NCBI RefSeq assembly: GCF_036959255.1
Contig: NZ_JAWMTI010000003.1
Span: forward strand, 310,001 to 374,000
Source: Olivibacter sp036959255
GTDB lineage: Bacteria > Bacteroidota > Bacteroidia > Sphingobacteriales > Sphingobacteriaceae
Length of the DNA stretch: 64,000 nucleotides
Direction: 5' to 3'
Below the pieces are notes generated by a model. The model did no database searches, had not been told where the DNA came from, and was given only the letters and a program-made list of their open reading frames with translations. Within the stretch, counting starts at the first letter, position 1; each line of letters opens with the position of its first letter. Of this stretch, positions 54,367-61,866 are shown piece by piece. Made by a program: the position numbers and the translations under genes.

Positions 54367-54529
54367 TTAAGCATCGCTTAACTAACACGTGAAAAGTTAT
54401 TCACATACATCTTAAGCAATTGATTTTTAAACAGGTGATCCTTTTATAAACATTTTATCCACACCCTTTGTGAATAGTTAACAGGCTAATGAGAACGGAT
54501 TCAATGCTTAACATTTTTCATTATTCACT
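54367..54529. other. AT-rich region upstream of dnaB with DnaA-box-like sites
   Basis: Within 130 bases there are two exact TTATnCACA sites: TTATTCACA (54398-54406) and TTATCCACA (54455-54463). Two have one mismatch: TTATTCACT (54521-54529) and, inverted, TGTGAATAG (54469-54477). A perfect GTTAAGC-atc-GCTTAAC inverted repeat is at 54367-54383, and TTAAGC/GCTTAA recurs near 54413 and 54506. The 371-base gap between divergent rlmB and dnaB holds no gene. It may be a replication origin, or a DnaA-controlled promoter of dnaB. dnaA itself is not in the window. Confidence 0.6.
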
Positions 54530-54569
54530 ATTGTGAGAAACTCTACATCAGAAGGGATTATAAATTAAT

Positions 54570-54577
54570 TACATTTG
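54570..54577 (+). promoter_or_regulatory. Putative -7 element immediately before dnaB
   Basis: TACATTTG, exact consensus, followed by TGCT and then the ATG at 54582. A start 5-6 bases after the element would fall on or next to the ATG, giving a leaderless mRNA. Same layout as recR. Confidence 0.5.
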
Positions 54578-54581
54578 TGCT

Positions 54582-56174
54582 ATGAACTCCGAAAACGAAA
54601 ATTATCCATCCAGAAATACCGCTAAAAAAGGCTCTTTTGCTGAACGTAAAAGTCGACTGGGCAATATGGTCAGTGGGCTTGGCAAGCTACCTCCTCAGGC
54701 AGTAGATTTAGAGGAAGCTGTTCTTGGAGCGCTTATGGTTGAAAAAGATGCGCTGTCAACGGTCATAGATATTCTAAAGATAGATACATTTTATAAGGAT
54801 GCCCATCAGAAAATCTTTGAAGCCATTGTTAATTTATTTCAAAAATCCTCACCAATTGACCTATTGACAGTAACTGCCGAGTTACGAAAAATGGGAGCTC
54901 TTGAAATGGTGGGAGGTGCCTATTACATTACCCAATTAACGGATAGAGTCGTCTCAGCAGCAAATATCGAATACCACGCTCGTATTATATCTCAAAAGTA
55001 TATACAGCGGGAGCTAATAAAAATTTCAACCGAAATCATAAACAATGCCTACGAAGATACTGCAGACATTTTTGATTTGTTAGACACTGCCGAGAAAAGT
55101 TTGTTTGATATCGCCCAAAATAACCTAAGACGTGATACGCGTAAAATGGACGATATCATGCGGGAGGCAGTTAACAATTTAGAGCAACTTCGCGACAGAA
55201 CAGACTCACTCACGGGGGTTCCTTCTGGTTTCACAGCTTTAGATCGTATTACTTCCGGTTGGCAACCTTCTGATCTGGTTATTATTGCCGCTCGCCCTGC
55301 TATGGGTAAAACTGCATTTGTTTTGACTTGTGCACGAAATGCTGCTGTCCTACACGATAAGCCTGTGGCTGTTTTTTCACTGGAAATGTCTTCTGTTCAG
55401 CTCGTAAATCGCCTTATTTCAGGTGAAACAGAAATTGAGCAGGAAAAGCTTAAAAAAGGGACTTTAGCGGATCATGAATGGACACAACTCCATTCGCGCA
55501 TTGGAAAATTAACGGAGGCACCTTTATTAATTGACGACACGCCTGCTCTGAATGTTTTCGAATTTAGGGCCAAATGTCGACGTTTAAAGGCGCAATACGA
55601 TATACAAATGGTGATCGTCGATTATTTACAGTTGATGCATGGAAAAGCAGAAGGAAAGGGAGGCGGAAATCGCGAACAAGAAATTGGTAGTATATCACGT
55701 GCATTAAAATCGGTTGCCAAGGAGCTTAACATTCCCGTTTTAGCTTTATCTCAGTTAAGTCGGGCAGTTGAGAGTCGGCCAGGGGCGTCTAAAAGACCGA
55801 TGCTGTCTGATTTACGGGAGTCGGGCTCTATTGAACAAGATGCGGACATGGTATTGTTCTTATATAGACCCGAATATTATGGCATGACAGAAGATGAAGA
55901 AGGAAGGCCAACTGCCGGTGTCGGCGAAGTAATTATTGCCAAAAATCGACACGGTGAAACGACTATTGTTCCTCTCAAATTTGTTGGAAAATATGTTAAA
56001 TTCCAAGATCTGGAAGAGGATTTTGGTGGGGGATCATTTGCGGAATCCAGAAGTGTGGGAGAAGATAATCCTTTTTCCGCAGGCATGATGCCTTCTTCGG
56101 AATTTGGAAATATGGGAGGAATTATTACACGCCCTTCCAGAATGAACGACATGGATGATGAAGCACCTTTTTAG
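54582..56174 (+). CDS. dnaB: Replicative DNA helicase DnaB
   Basis: Hexameric fork helicase, 530 residues. An N-terminal primase-interacting domain (PPQAVDLEEAVLGALMVEKDAL, about 37-58, split) is joined by a linker to the RecA-like motor. Walker A is AARPAMGKTAF (about 236-246), the DYLQLM Walker B is near residue 347, and the SQLSRAVE and DLRESGSIEQDAD motifs follow. No intein interrupts the motor domain. The C-terminal 50 residues are a glycine- and serine-rich acidic tail. Its upstream region carries the DnaA-box-like cluster. Confidence 0.97.
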   Translation: MNSENENYPSRNTAKKGSFAERKSRLGNMVSGLGKLPPQAVDLEEAVLGALMVEKDALSTVIDILKIDTFYKDAHQKIFEAIVNLFQKSSPIDLLTVTAELRKMGALEMVGGAYYITQLTDRVVSAANIEYHARIISQKYIQRELIKISTEIINNAYEDTADIFDLLDTAEKSLFDIAQNNLRRDTRKMDDIMREAVNNLEQLRDRTDSLTGVPSGFTALDRITSGWQPSDLVIIAARPAMGKTAFVLTCARNAAVLHDKPVAVFSLEMSSVQLVNRLISGETEIEQEKLKKGTLADHEWTQLHSRIGKLTEAPLLIDDTPALNVFEFRAKCRRLKAQYDIQMVIVDYLQLMHGKAEGKGGGNREQEIGSISRALKSVAKELNIPVLALSQLSRAVESRPGASKRPMLSDLRESGSIEQDADMVLFLYRPEYYGMTEDEEGRPTAGVGEVIIAKNRHGETTIVPLKFVGKYVKFQDLEEDFGGGSFAESRSVGEDNPFSAGMMPSSEFGNMGGIITRPSRMNDMDDEAPF

Positions 56175-56186
56175 CTTGTTGAAATA

Positions 56187-56246
56187 GGTAAGTAGTTTAG
56201 TTGTTATGTAGTGATTTCTTTCTATTTATCAACTTAACTACTTACC
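56187..56246. other. Seventeen-base inverted repeat between convergent dnaB and exonuclease genes
   Basis: GGTAAGTAGTTTAGTTG (56187-56203) and CAACTTAACTACTTACC (56230-56246) are complementary except for one position, with a 26-base loop. GAAATA/TATTTC can extend the pairing at the base (56181-56186 with 56254-56259), overlapping the exonuclease stop. No clear T-tract. Position suggests transcription termination on both strands. Confidence 0.65.
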
Positions 56247-56252
56247 CCCTTC

Positions 56253-57248
56253 CTATTTCTTAAACTTATCTTGTAAGCTCTTCAGCATATCATCCGTAAT
56301 AGGTCCACTTTTTTCTTTCGCTTTGCTAAAGTGCTGGCCACCACTCTGCGGTTTATTGTTACCTCCGTAGGATTTTGATTTCGGCTGTGAAGCGACATTC
56401 GAAGCACCGGAGGCTTTGACATTCCCCCCTCTATTGTTGGATTGTGCATTCCGATAATCTGTCCATATTTTTTCGATGCATCGCTTTGTATATAAAGGGA
56501 AATCACCCTGCATCATCCAAGAATAATAACTTGGTTCTATCTTAAACACTTCTATTACACTCTTACCTTTATGTTTACCAAAGCTAAATACCTCTACGCC
56601 ATTTTCATCGTAAATAACACGACCAGCGAAATCAACCGGCCGATTCAGATTGGTAAACTGATGAAGTACATCTACATCATTTTTAACCGGTATTGATTTA
56701 TTGCCGCTTTTATCTTCCCATTCCACACCTTCATATCGTTGTACTTGAGCTATTAGCACTTCATAAGTAGCACGCACGTCTGCTTCAGCACTATGGGCAT
56801 TTTCCAAAGTTCTATCACAATAAAACTTATAAGCTGCTTTCAATGTACGCTGCTCCATTTGATGAAAGATATTCTGAACATCGACGAATTTTCTGTTTTC
56901 AATATCAAAATTAACACCGGCTCTTAAAAACTCTTCCATCAAAACGGGAATATCGAATTTATTGGAATTGTACCCTGCCAAATCCGCCTCCATTAAGAAA
57001 TCAGCGATCTCTTGTGCTACTTGCTTGAACGTGGGCGCATCTTTTATGTCTTCATCATATATTCCATGTAAAAGCGAAGAACTGAGCGGAATAAGCATCT
57101 CGGGATTTATACGCAAGGTTTTCACTAACTCACGCCCATCGGGCATTGCTTTCAGGATTGAAATTTCCACAATTCTATCCGAAGCAACATTTACGCCCGT
57201 TGTTTCCAAATCAAAAAATGCCAATGGGCGTTTTAGGTTTAAGATCAT
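56253..57248 (-). CDS. 3'-5' exonuclease, DnaQ-like (DEDD family)
   Basis: From the ATG at 57248 the protein has 331 residues. The exonuclease core (about 1-165) has motif I FFDLETTG (D13, E15), motif II AGYNSNKFDIPVL (about 88-100) and motif III NAHSAEADVRATYEVL (about 148-163, HxxxxD). A small C-terminal module (EVFSFGKHKGKSVIEVF...YYSWMMQGDFPLYTK) resembles the putative quorum-sensing-regulated/DUF3820-type domain found after DnaQ-like exonucleases. It ends in a basic, glycine/serine-rich tail. A TTG six codons upstream is not preferred. Role in proofreading or repair unproven. Confidence 0.9.
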   Translation of the reverse strand: MILNLKRPLAFFDLETTGVNVASDRIVEISILKAMPDGRELVKTLRINPEMLIPLSSSLLHGIYDEDIKDAPTFKQVAQEIADFLMEADLAGYNSNKFDIPVLMEEFLRAGVNFDIENRKFVDVQNIFHQMEQRTLKAAYKFYCDRTLENAHSAEADVRATYEVLIAQVQRYEGVEWEDKSGNKSIPVKNDVDVLHQFTNLNRPVDFAGRVIYDENGVEVFSFGKHKGKSVIEVFKIEPSYYSWMMQGDFPLYTKRCIEKIWTDYRNAQSNNRGGNVKASGASNVASQPKSKSYGGNNKPQSGGQHFSKAKEKSGPITDDMLKSLQDKFKK

Positions 57249-57331
57249 CTCTTCTTTTTTTATCAATTCCTAATTATTTTATTGGTCAGCAATAAATAAC
57301 CGCCATTATTAAAGTAGTGCAGTGCCATTAA

Positions 57332-57351
57332 GATGAACATGCATGTTCATC
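57332..57351. promoter_or_regulatory. Perfect 20-bp palindrome
   Basis: GATGAACATGCATGTTCATC is exactly self-complementary with no spacer. It covers the stop codon of the 41-residue membrane protein gene and lies 84 bases upstream of the exonuclease start. A dimeric regulator site is the simplest reading; a spacer-less hairpin is less likely. Confidence 0.6.
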
Positions 57352-57472
57352 CAAAAATAACAATACCTAATACAATTCCAATAACCATGATCGCATACAG
57401 TAATAGTTCGTTTCCGGCAAACTGCTTATATTGCGTCCAAAAGCCAAAATCCTCCTTATTTTTTTCTTTCAT
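57347..57472 (-). CDS. Small single-pass membrane protein, 41 residues
   Basis: Read by hand: ATG at 57472-57470, stop TGA at 57349-57347. The N-terminal half is charged and aromatic (MKEKNKEDFGFWTQYKQFAG) and the C-terminal half is one hydrophobic helix (NELLLYAIMVIGIVLGIVIFG), ending right at the stop. The start follows the stop of the NlpC/P60 gene by only two bases (TAAATATG), so translational coupling is likely. Family not recognised. A cytosolic N-terminus and a short C-terminal tail anchor are predicted. Confidence 0.75.
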   Translation of the reverse strand: MKEKNKEDFGFWTQYKQFAGNELLLYAIMVIGIVLGIVIFG

Positions 57473-57474
57473 AT

Positions 57475-58077
57475 TTATTTAACCGTTCCAGCTCTTTTGA
57501 AAGACTTATAGTACCAGCTATCCTTTAAATTACTTATAATGACTCCTTTCGACGTGGAAGCATGAACAAACTTACCGTTATGTAGATAGATGCCCACATG
57601 GTTTATTCTTGAACTTCCAAAGCTAAAAAAAACTAAATCCCCTTCCTTCAGCTGTTTCTCATACTTTCTTTTAATAGCATCAGCTTGGTCTTCCGAACTT
57701 CTTGGAAGGTTCTTACCGTAAATCTCGCTCATTAACATCGCTGCAAAACCCGAGCAATCTACCCCATTTTTTGTTGTTCCCCCATAAGCGTATGGCGTAC
57801 CTATCCAATCGTTTATAAATCGATAAAGTTTTTCATTTTTAAGGTCACGAGCATCAACGTCCAATAAGTTGGCATAATCTGCAAGCAGGTTCCCTGAGCT
57901 GACATAAAGCCCTGATCTACCCGAAACATCTGTTAAAATATCTCCTCGCTTTTTATGGTAATTTTTATGTGTTAAAACGGGTGATATTCCTCTTTTCCTA
58001 CTCAAACAGCTTGTCAAAGTTCCCGTCAATATGATAGATAGAAAAATAAAGGTTATATTTCGAACCGAAAGGTACAT
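57475..58077 (-). CDS. NlpC/P60 family lipoprotein (C40 peptidase)
   Basis: Predicted envelope-anchored cell-wall endopeptidase cutting peptide stems. The 200 residues begin with a lipoprotein signal (TFIFLSIILTGTLTSC, lipobox Cys C24). The C-terminal NlpC/P60 domain (about 84-200) has GTPYAYGGTTKNGVDCSGF with catalytic C108, and INHVGIYLHNGKFVHAS with H160. All triad positions look intact. Nine bases after mtaB, and followed two bases later by the 41-residue membrane protein, so these three probably form one transcript. Lipidation would depend on the lgt gene at 11.9 kb. Confidence 0.93.
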   Translation of the reverse strand: MYLSVRNITFIFLSIILTGTLTSCLSRKRGISPVLTHKNYHKKRGDILTDVSGRSGLYVSSGNLLADYANLLDVDARDLKNEKLYRFINDWIGTPYAYGGTTKNGVDCSGFAAMLMSEIYGKNLPRSSEDQADAIKRKYEKQLKEGDLVFFSFGSSRINHVGIYLHNGKFVHASTSKGVIISNLKDSWYYKSFKRAGTVK

Positions 58078-58086
58078 ATATAATTC

Positions 58087-59406
58087 TTAATGTATCACGA
58101 AGGATGCTAGCTCCTCTACCTCTACATCTCCCTCATTACTTATATCCGTTAATCTAACTGCTTTTATTTCATTTACAAGTAAAGGATCATATTTTGCACG
58201 TACCTTAATATAGTTCTTTGAAAAGCCATGCATATACCCATCTTTTACATCACCTTCAAAAAGCACTTCGGCCGTATTTCCCAGTTGTCCTTTGTAAAAT
58301 GCTCTTCTCTTTTTTTCCGATAAGATATGCAGCATTTTGCTTCTTTCTGATCTCGCACTTCCGGGTATCGCTCCTTCCATCTGCGCAGCTATTGTATTAG
58401 CTCTTTCCGAATAGGTAAATACATGTAAATAGGAAATATCCAAGCTATTTAAAAATTCGTAAGTATGCAGAAAATCTTCCCGTGTTTCCCCCGGGAATCC
58501 AACAATAACGTCCACACCAATACAACAGTCAGGCATAAGACTTTTGATTCTTTCTACTCTTTCAACATAAAGTTCTCGCTTGTACCGTCTACGCATTAAT
58601 CCTAATATTTTATTAGACCCCGATTGCAGAGGCATATGAAAATGAGGTACAAATCGTTTAGAAGTAGCTACAAAGTCAATAATTTCATCACTCAGCAAAT
58701 TGGGTTCGATAGATGAAATACGAAACCGATCAATTCCTTCGACATGATCTAACTTTTTAATCAAATCTAAAAACCGATCTTCCCTTTTTCCCTCTCTAAT
58801 ACCAAAATCACCAATATTAACCCCAGTCAATACAATCTCTTTCACCCCTGAAGTGGCGATATCTTCAGCTTGCTTAACCAGCGACTCAATCGTTCCACTT
58901 CTGCTAGTTCCGCGCGCCAGCGGTATGGTGCAAAAAGTACAGGAATAATCACAACCGTCCTGTACCTTTAAGAAGGTTCTGGTTCTATCTCCAAAAGAAA
59001 AAGCGGGGACAAATACGTTGGTTTCTTCAATAGGCGAATTATGCACAATTGTTTTTTTCTGCTTAGTTAGGTCGTTGATATGTTCAATGATGTTGAATTT
59101 TTCAGCGGCACCAAGGACCATGTCGACTCCTGGAATTTCGGCAATCTCCCTGGGTTTTAACTGGGCATAACATCCCACAATTGTAATATAGGCCGCTGGA
59201 GAATATTTCAAAGCCTCTCTTACCACTTTCCTACACTTTTTATCTGCATTGTCCGTTACAGAACAGGTATTAATAACATAGACATCCGCACCTTCATTGA
59301 AAGGCACAGATTGATAACCCGCATCTTGAAAAATCCGTCCGATGGAAGAAGTTTCAGAGAAGTTAAGTTTGCAGCCAAGTGTATAAAATGCTACTTTCTT
59401 ATTCAT
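58087..59406 (-). CDS. mtaB: tRNA threonylcarbamoyladenosine methylthiotransferase MtaB
   Basis: Radical-SAM enzyme adding a methylthio group to t6A37 of ANN-decoding tRNAs. Of 439 residues, the UPF0004 domain has YTLGCKLNFSETS (about 8-20), NTCSVTDNADKKCR and VGCYAQLKP for the auxiliary cluster. The radical-SAM motif is CDYSCTFCTIP (about 152-162, CxxxCxxC), and a C-terminal TRAM domain follows (about 375-435). KLNFSE at the start separates MtaB from MiaB and RimO. First gene of a probable mtaB-nlpC-small protein unit. Confidence 0.94.
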   Translation of the reverse strand: MNKKVAFYTLGCKLNFSETSSIGRIFQDAGYQSVPFNEGADVYVINTCSVTDNADKKCRKVVREALKYSPAAYITIVGCYAQLKPREIAEIPGVDMVLGAAEKFNIIEHINDLTKQKKTIVHNSPIEETNVFVPAFSFGDRTRTFLKVQDGCDYSCTFCTIPLARGTSRSGTIESLVKQAEDIATSGVKEIVLTGVNIGDFGIREGKREDRFLDLIKKLDHVEGIDRFRISSIEPNLLSDEIIDFVATSKRFVPHFHMPLQSGSNKILGLMRRRYKRELYVERVERIKSLMPDCCIGVDVIVGFPGETREDFLHTYEFLNSLDISYLHVFTYSERANTIAAQMEGAIPGSARSERSKMLHILSEKKRRAFYKGQLGNTAEVLFEGDVKDGYMHGFSKNYIKVRAKYDPLLVNEIKAVRLTDISNEGDVEVEELASFVIH

Positions 59407-59663
59407 TTAACTAGCTTTTGCGTTTAAAATGCAAGTTGATGTTGCTTCATCCTATTTTTCTAATTTGGGATGACAGACACTGCTCAAATCTTACGTAAAC
59501 ATCTTTTGTATGCCTTTGATCAATGCTTCAAATCAGTGGCAAAAATACATTTTTCTTTAAGCATATTACAAGAACCCCCTTAGTTTTTGCGTAAAACAAT
59601 TCGTTTAGATGCGGTTATGACAAACATCAGACATCGCAAGTACATAAAACCAAGTCTCATATT

Positions 59664-59710
59664 CGAACGTTCGTTAGGATTGGATATCCTAACAAAATTA
59701 GCTAAGTTTG
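59664..59710 (+). promoter_or_regulatory. Putative promoter and operator region of mqnC
   Basis: TTG (59680-59682), 20-base spacer, TAAGTTTG (59703-59710): both boxes exact. Two palindromes touch the -33 box: CGAACGTTCG (59664-59673, perfect) and GTTAGGAT-tggat-ATCCTAAC (59673-59693, perfect arms), which suggests a bound regulator. The rest of the 365-base gap 59407-59771 shows no gene. Confidence 0.65.
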
Positions 59711-59771
59711 CATAGTCTACCGTGCATGAATACGCGAAAAGTAAGCTTGCAATTATAATTAGGCATTTTCG

Positions 59772-60896
59772 ATGAATACTACACAAATACTTCAAAAGGC
59801 CCGCAATTTTGATTTTTTGTCAAAAGACGAGGGTTTATATCTATACCAGCATGCCTCAACTGCTGAGTTAAGTTATGTTGCCAATGAGCTTCGAAAGCGA
59901 CAAGTTCCCCATGGGAAGGTGACCTGGCAAATTGATAGAAACGTGAATACAACCAATGTTTGTATTGCCAACTGTAAATTTTGCAATTTCTTTAGAAGAC
60001 CGGGACACGAAGAAAGCTATATTACGGACATTGATACCTACAAAAGAAAAATCGAAGAAACGATACGCTATGGTGGAGATCAACTATTATTGCAAGGTGG
60101 GCATCATCCTGATCTTGGTCTGAGCTTTTATACCAATTTGTTCAAGCAGTTAAAGGAATTATACCCAACGATAAAACTGCACTCGCTTGGCCCCCCGGAA
60201 ATTGCACATATTGCCAAGCTGGAAAACATGAGTCATTTAGACGTCCTCCGTGCACTTAAAGATGCCGGCTTAGATTCTCTTCCGGGAGCAGGTGCAGAAA
60301 TATTGAATGATCGTGTTAGGCGTTTAATTTCAAAGGGTAAATGTGGGGGAAAAGAATGGTTAGATGTCATGCGAGCCGCGCATCAAATTAACCTACCAAC
60401 CTCTGCTACGATGATGTTTGGGCATATAGAGACAATTGAGGAGCGCTTCGAACATCTCGTTTGGATACGAGATGTGCAACACGAAAAACCGAAGGATGCT
60501 TATGGCTTTATCGCCTTCATACCTTGGCCTTTCCAAGATGATGGTACACTGTTAAAGAAAGTTCGTGGAATTACCAATAATGTAAGTGGCGAAGAATATA
60601 TACGAATGATCGCCTTGAGTAGAATCATGCTTCCTAATATAAAAAACATCCAAGCTTCTTGGTTAACAGTTGGGAAACGAATTGCCCAACTTTGCTTACA
60701 TGCAGGAGCCAATGATTTTGGATCAATCATGATCGAAGAGAACGTCGTTTCTGCGGCAGGCGCACCACATCGATTTACATCGCGTTCCATACAAGACGCG
60801 ATAAAAGAGGCTGGTTTCGAACCGCAACTGCGTACACAAAAATATGATTTTAGAGAGATCCCCGCAGGCATCCAAGAGCAAATTATCGACTATTAA
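59772..60896 (+). CDS. mqnC: Cyclic dehypoxanthinyl futalosine synthase
   Basis: Radical-SAM enzyme of the futalosine pathway to menaquinone; cyclises dehypoxanthine futalosine. The 374 residues have the cluster motif CIANCKFC (C64, C68, C71), GGDQLLLQGGHHPDLGLSFY (about 98-117), LDSLPGAGAEILNDRVR (about 166-182), and SATMMFGHIET...FIAFIPWPFQ, all typical of MqnC rather than MqnE or CofH. It indicates menaquinone synthesis without the classic MenD route. Other mqn genes are not in the window. Confidence 0.93.
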   Translation: MNTTQILQKARNFDFLSKDEGLYLYQHASTAELSYVANELRKRQVPHGKVTWQIDRNVNTTNVCIANCKFCNFFRRPGHEESYITDIDTYKRKIEETIRYGGDQLLLQGGHHPDLGLSFYTNLFKQLKELYPTIKLHSLGPPEIAHIAKLENMSHLDVLRALKDAGLDSLPGAGAEILNDRVRRLISKGKCGGKEWLDVMRAAHQINLPTSATMMFGHIETIEERFEHLVWIRDVQHEKPKDAYGFIAFIPWPFQDDGTLLKKVRGITNNVSGEEYIRMIALSRIMLPNIKNIQASWLTVGKRIAQLCLHAGANDFGSIMIEENVVSAAGAPHRFTSRSIQDAIKEAGFEPQLRTQKYDFREIPAGIQEQIIDY

Positions 60897-60913
60897 TAAT
60901 AGATTAAAATTTC

Positions 60914-61474
60914 ATGGAGAACTTTGTACAGCATATAGAGGCGTTAATCTTTGCTTCTGAACAGAGTGTGGAAATTTTTGATATTAAACAAGTTCTTCGC
61001 GATGCCTTAGAGCTTGAATTATCGAATGAACAAATAGAAGAAGCGATTAAAACAATCACGTTAAAATATGCAAACGACGCATTTGCCATTCAACTGTATG
61101 CTATCAATAACGGTTATCAATTCTTAACAAAAAAAGAATACAACAAGATTGTTAATCAACTTCAAATCCATCGATCGAAGAAAAAATTGAGTCAGGCCGC
61201 ACTTGAAACACTGGCAATCATAGCTTATAGACAACCAATTACCAAGCTTGAAATAGAGCAAATAAGAGGTGTGAGCTGCGATTATTCCATACAAAAGTTG
61301 CTGGAAAAAGATCTGATACAAATCAGTGGCAAATCAGAATCAATTGGCAAACCGCTTTTATATTCAACCAGTAAAATGTTTATGGACTATTTCGGCATCA
61401 ATTCAACAGCCGATTTACCAAAATTAAAAGACATTTTGACGGAAGAACAAAGTATAGGTGAATCAACTGAATAA
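60914..61474 (+). CDS. scpB: Segregation and condensation protein B
   Basis: Subunit of the SMC-ScpA-ScpB condensin that organises the chromosome. The 186 residues contain two winged helices: IEALIFASEQSVEIFDIKQVLRDAL (split; about 8-32) and LSQAALETLAIIAYRQPITKLEIEQIRGVSCDYSIQKLLEKDLI (split; about 93-136), the ScpB signature. Seventeen bases after mqnC. scpA is not adjacent here. Confidence 0.95.
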   Translation: MENFVQHIEALIFASEQSVEIFDIKQVLRDALELELSNEQIEEAIKTITLKYANDAFAIQLYAINNGYQFLTKKEYNKIVNQLQIHRSKKKLSQAALETLAIIAYRQPITKLEIEQIRGVSCDYSIQKLLEKDLIQISGKSESIGKPLLYSTSKMFMDYFGINSTADLPKLKDILTEEQSIGESTE

Positions 61475-61589
61475 CTACTATTTTTTTGTATTATTTTTTC
61501 AATAAATTACTTGACTGTTTTAAAATCTTTGTAATTTTATCAGCACAAAACCAAACAATATAAAACAAGCGTAACTAGTAGAATTGGAA

Positions 61590-61784
61590 ATGAAAACGCC
61601 AAAAAAGACAGACAAAAAAATTGGATCAAATAATCCAGCAAAAAAAGCGGGTAAATCAGGTATCAAGCCTAATGATTCAAAACCAAAAAGACGTTTTGAC
61701 GATGAAGATGAAGATGACTTCGATTTTAATGATTTGGATAACTTTGACAATTTCGACGATTTTGACGATGATGACGACTATTAG
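61590..61784 (+). CDS. Small disordered protein with acidic D/F-rich tail
   Basis: From the ATG at 61590 the product has 64 residues with a strongly split composition: a Lys-rich first half (KTPKKTDKKIGSNNPAKKAG) and a second half made of Asp, Glu, Phe and Asn (DDEDEDDFDFNDLDNF...DDDDDY). No fold is expected. A real gene is supported by the strict composition in one frame and a strong terminator 28 bases downstream. Function unknown; the acidic tail may mimic DNA or bind basic proteins, as is inferred for similar tails. A TTG at 61584 is a less likely start. Confidence 0.65.
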   Translation: MKTPKKTDKKIGSNNPAKKAGKSGIKPNDSKPKRRFDDEDEDDFDFNDLDNFDNFDDFDDDDDY

Positions 61785-61811
61785 TCGCGCAATCGCCGTA
61801 TTATAAAATAT

Positions 61812-61845
61812 AAAGCACTTAGTATGTTATACTGGGTGCTTTTTT
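61812..61845 (+). terminator. Rho-independent terminator after the small acidic protein gene
   Basis: Fourteen-bp stem (61812-61825 / 61829-61842, two G-T pairs) with a 3-base loop and a T-tract. Confidence 0.88.
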
Positions 61846-61866
61846 ATTAATGATTTTGGGGAAAGA

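Noticed and set aside
59580..59795. Open frame of 71 codons on the minus strand upstream of mqnC
   Set aside because: It crosses the mqnC promoter and start, ends in unrelated residues and has no plausible start signal.
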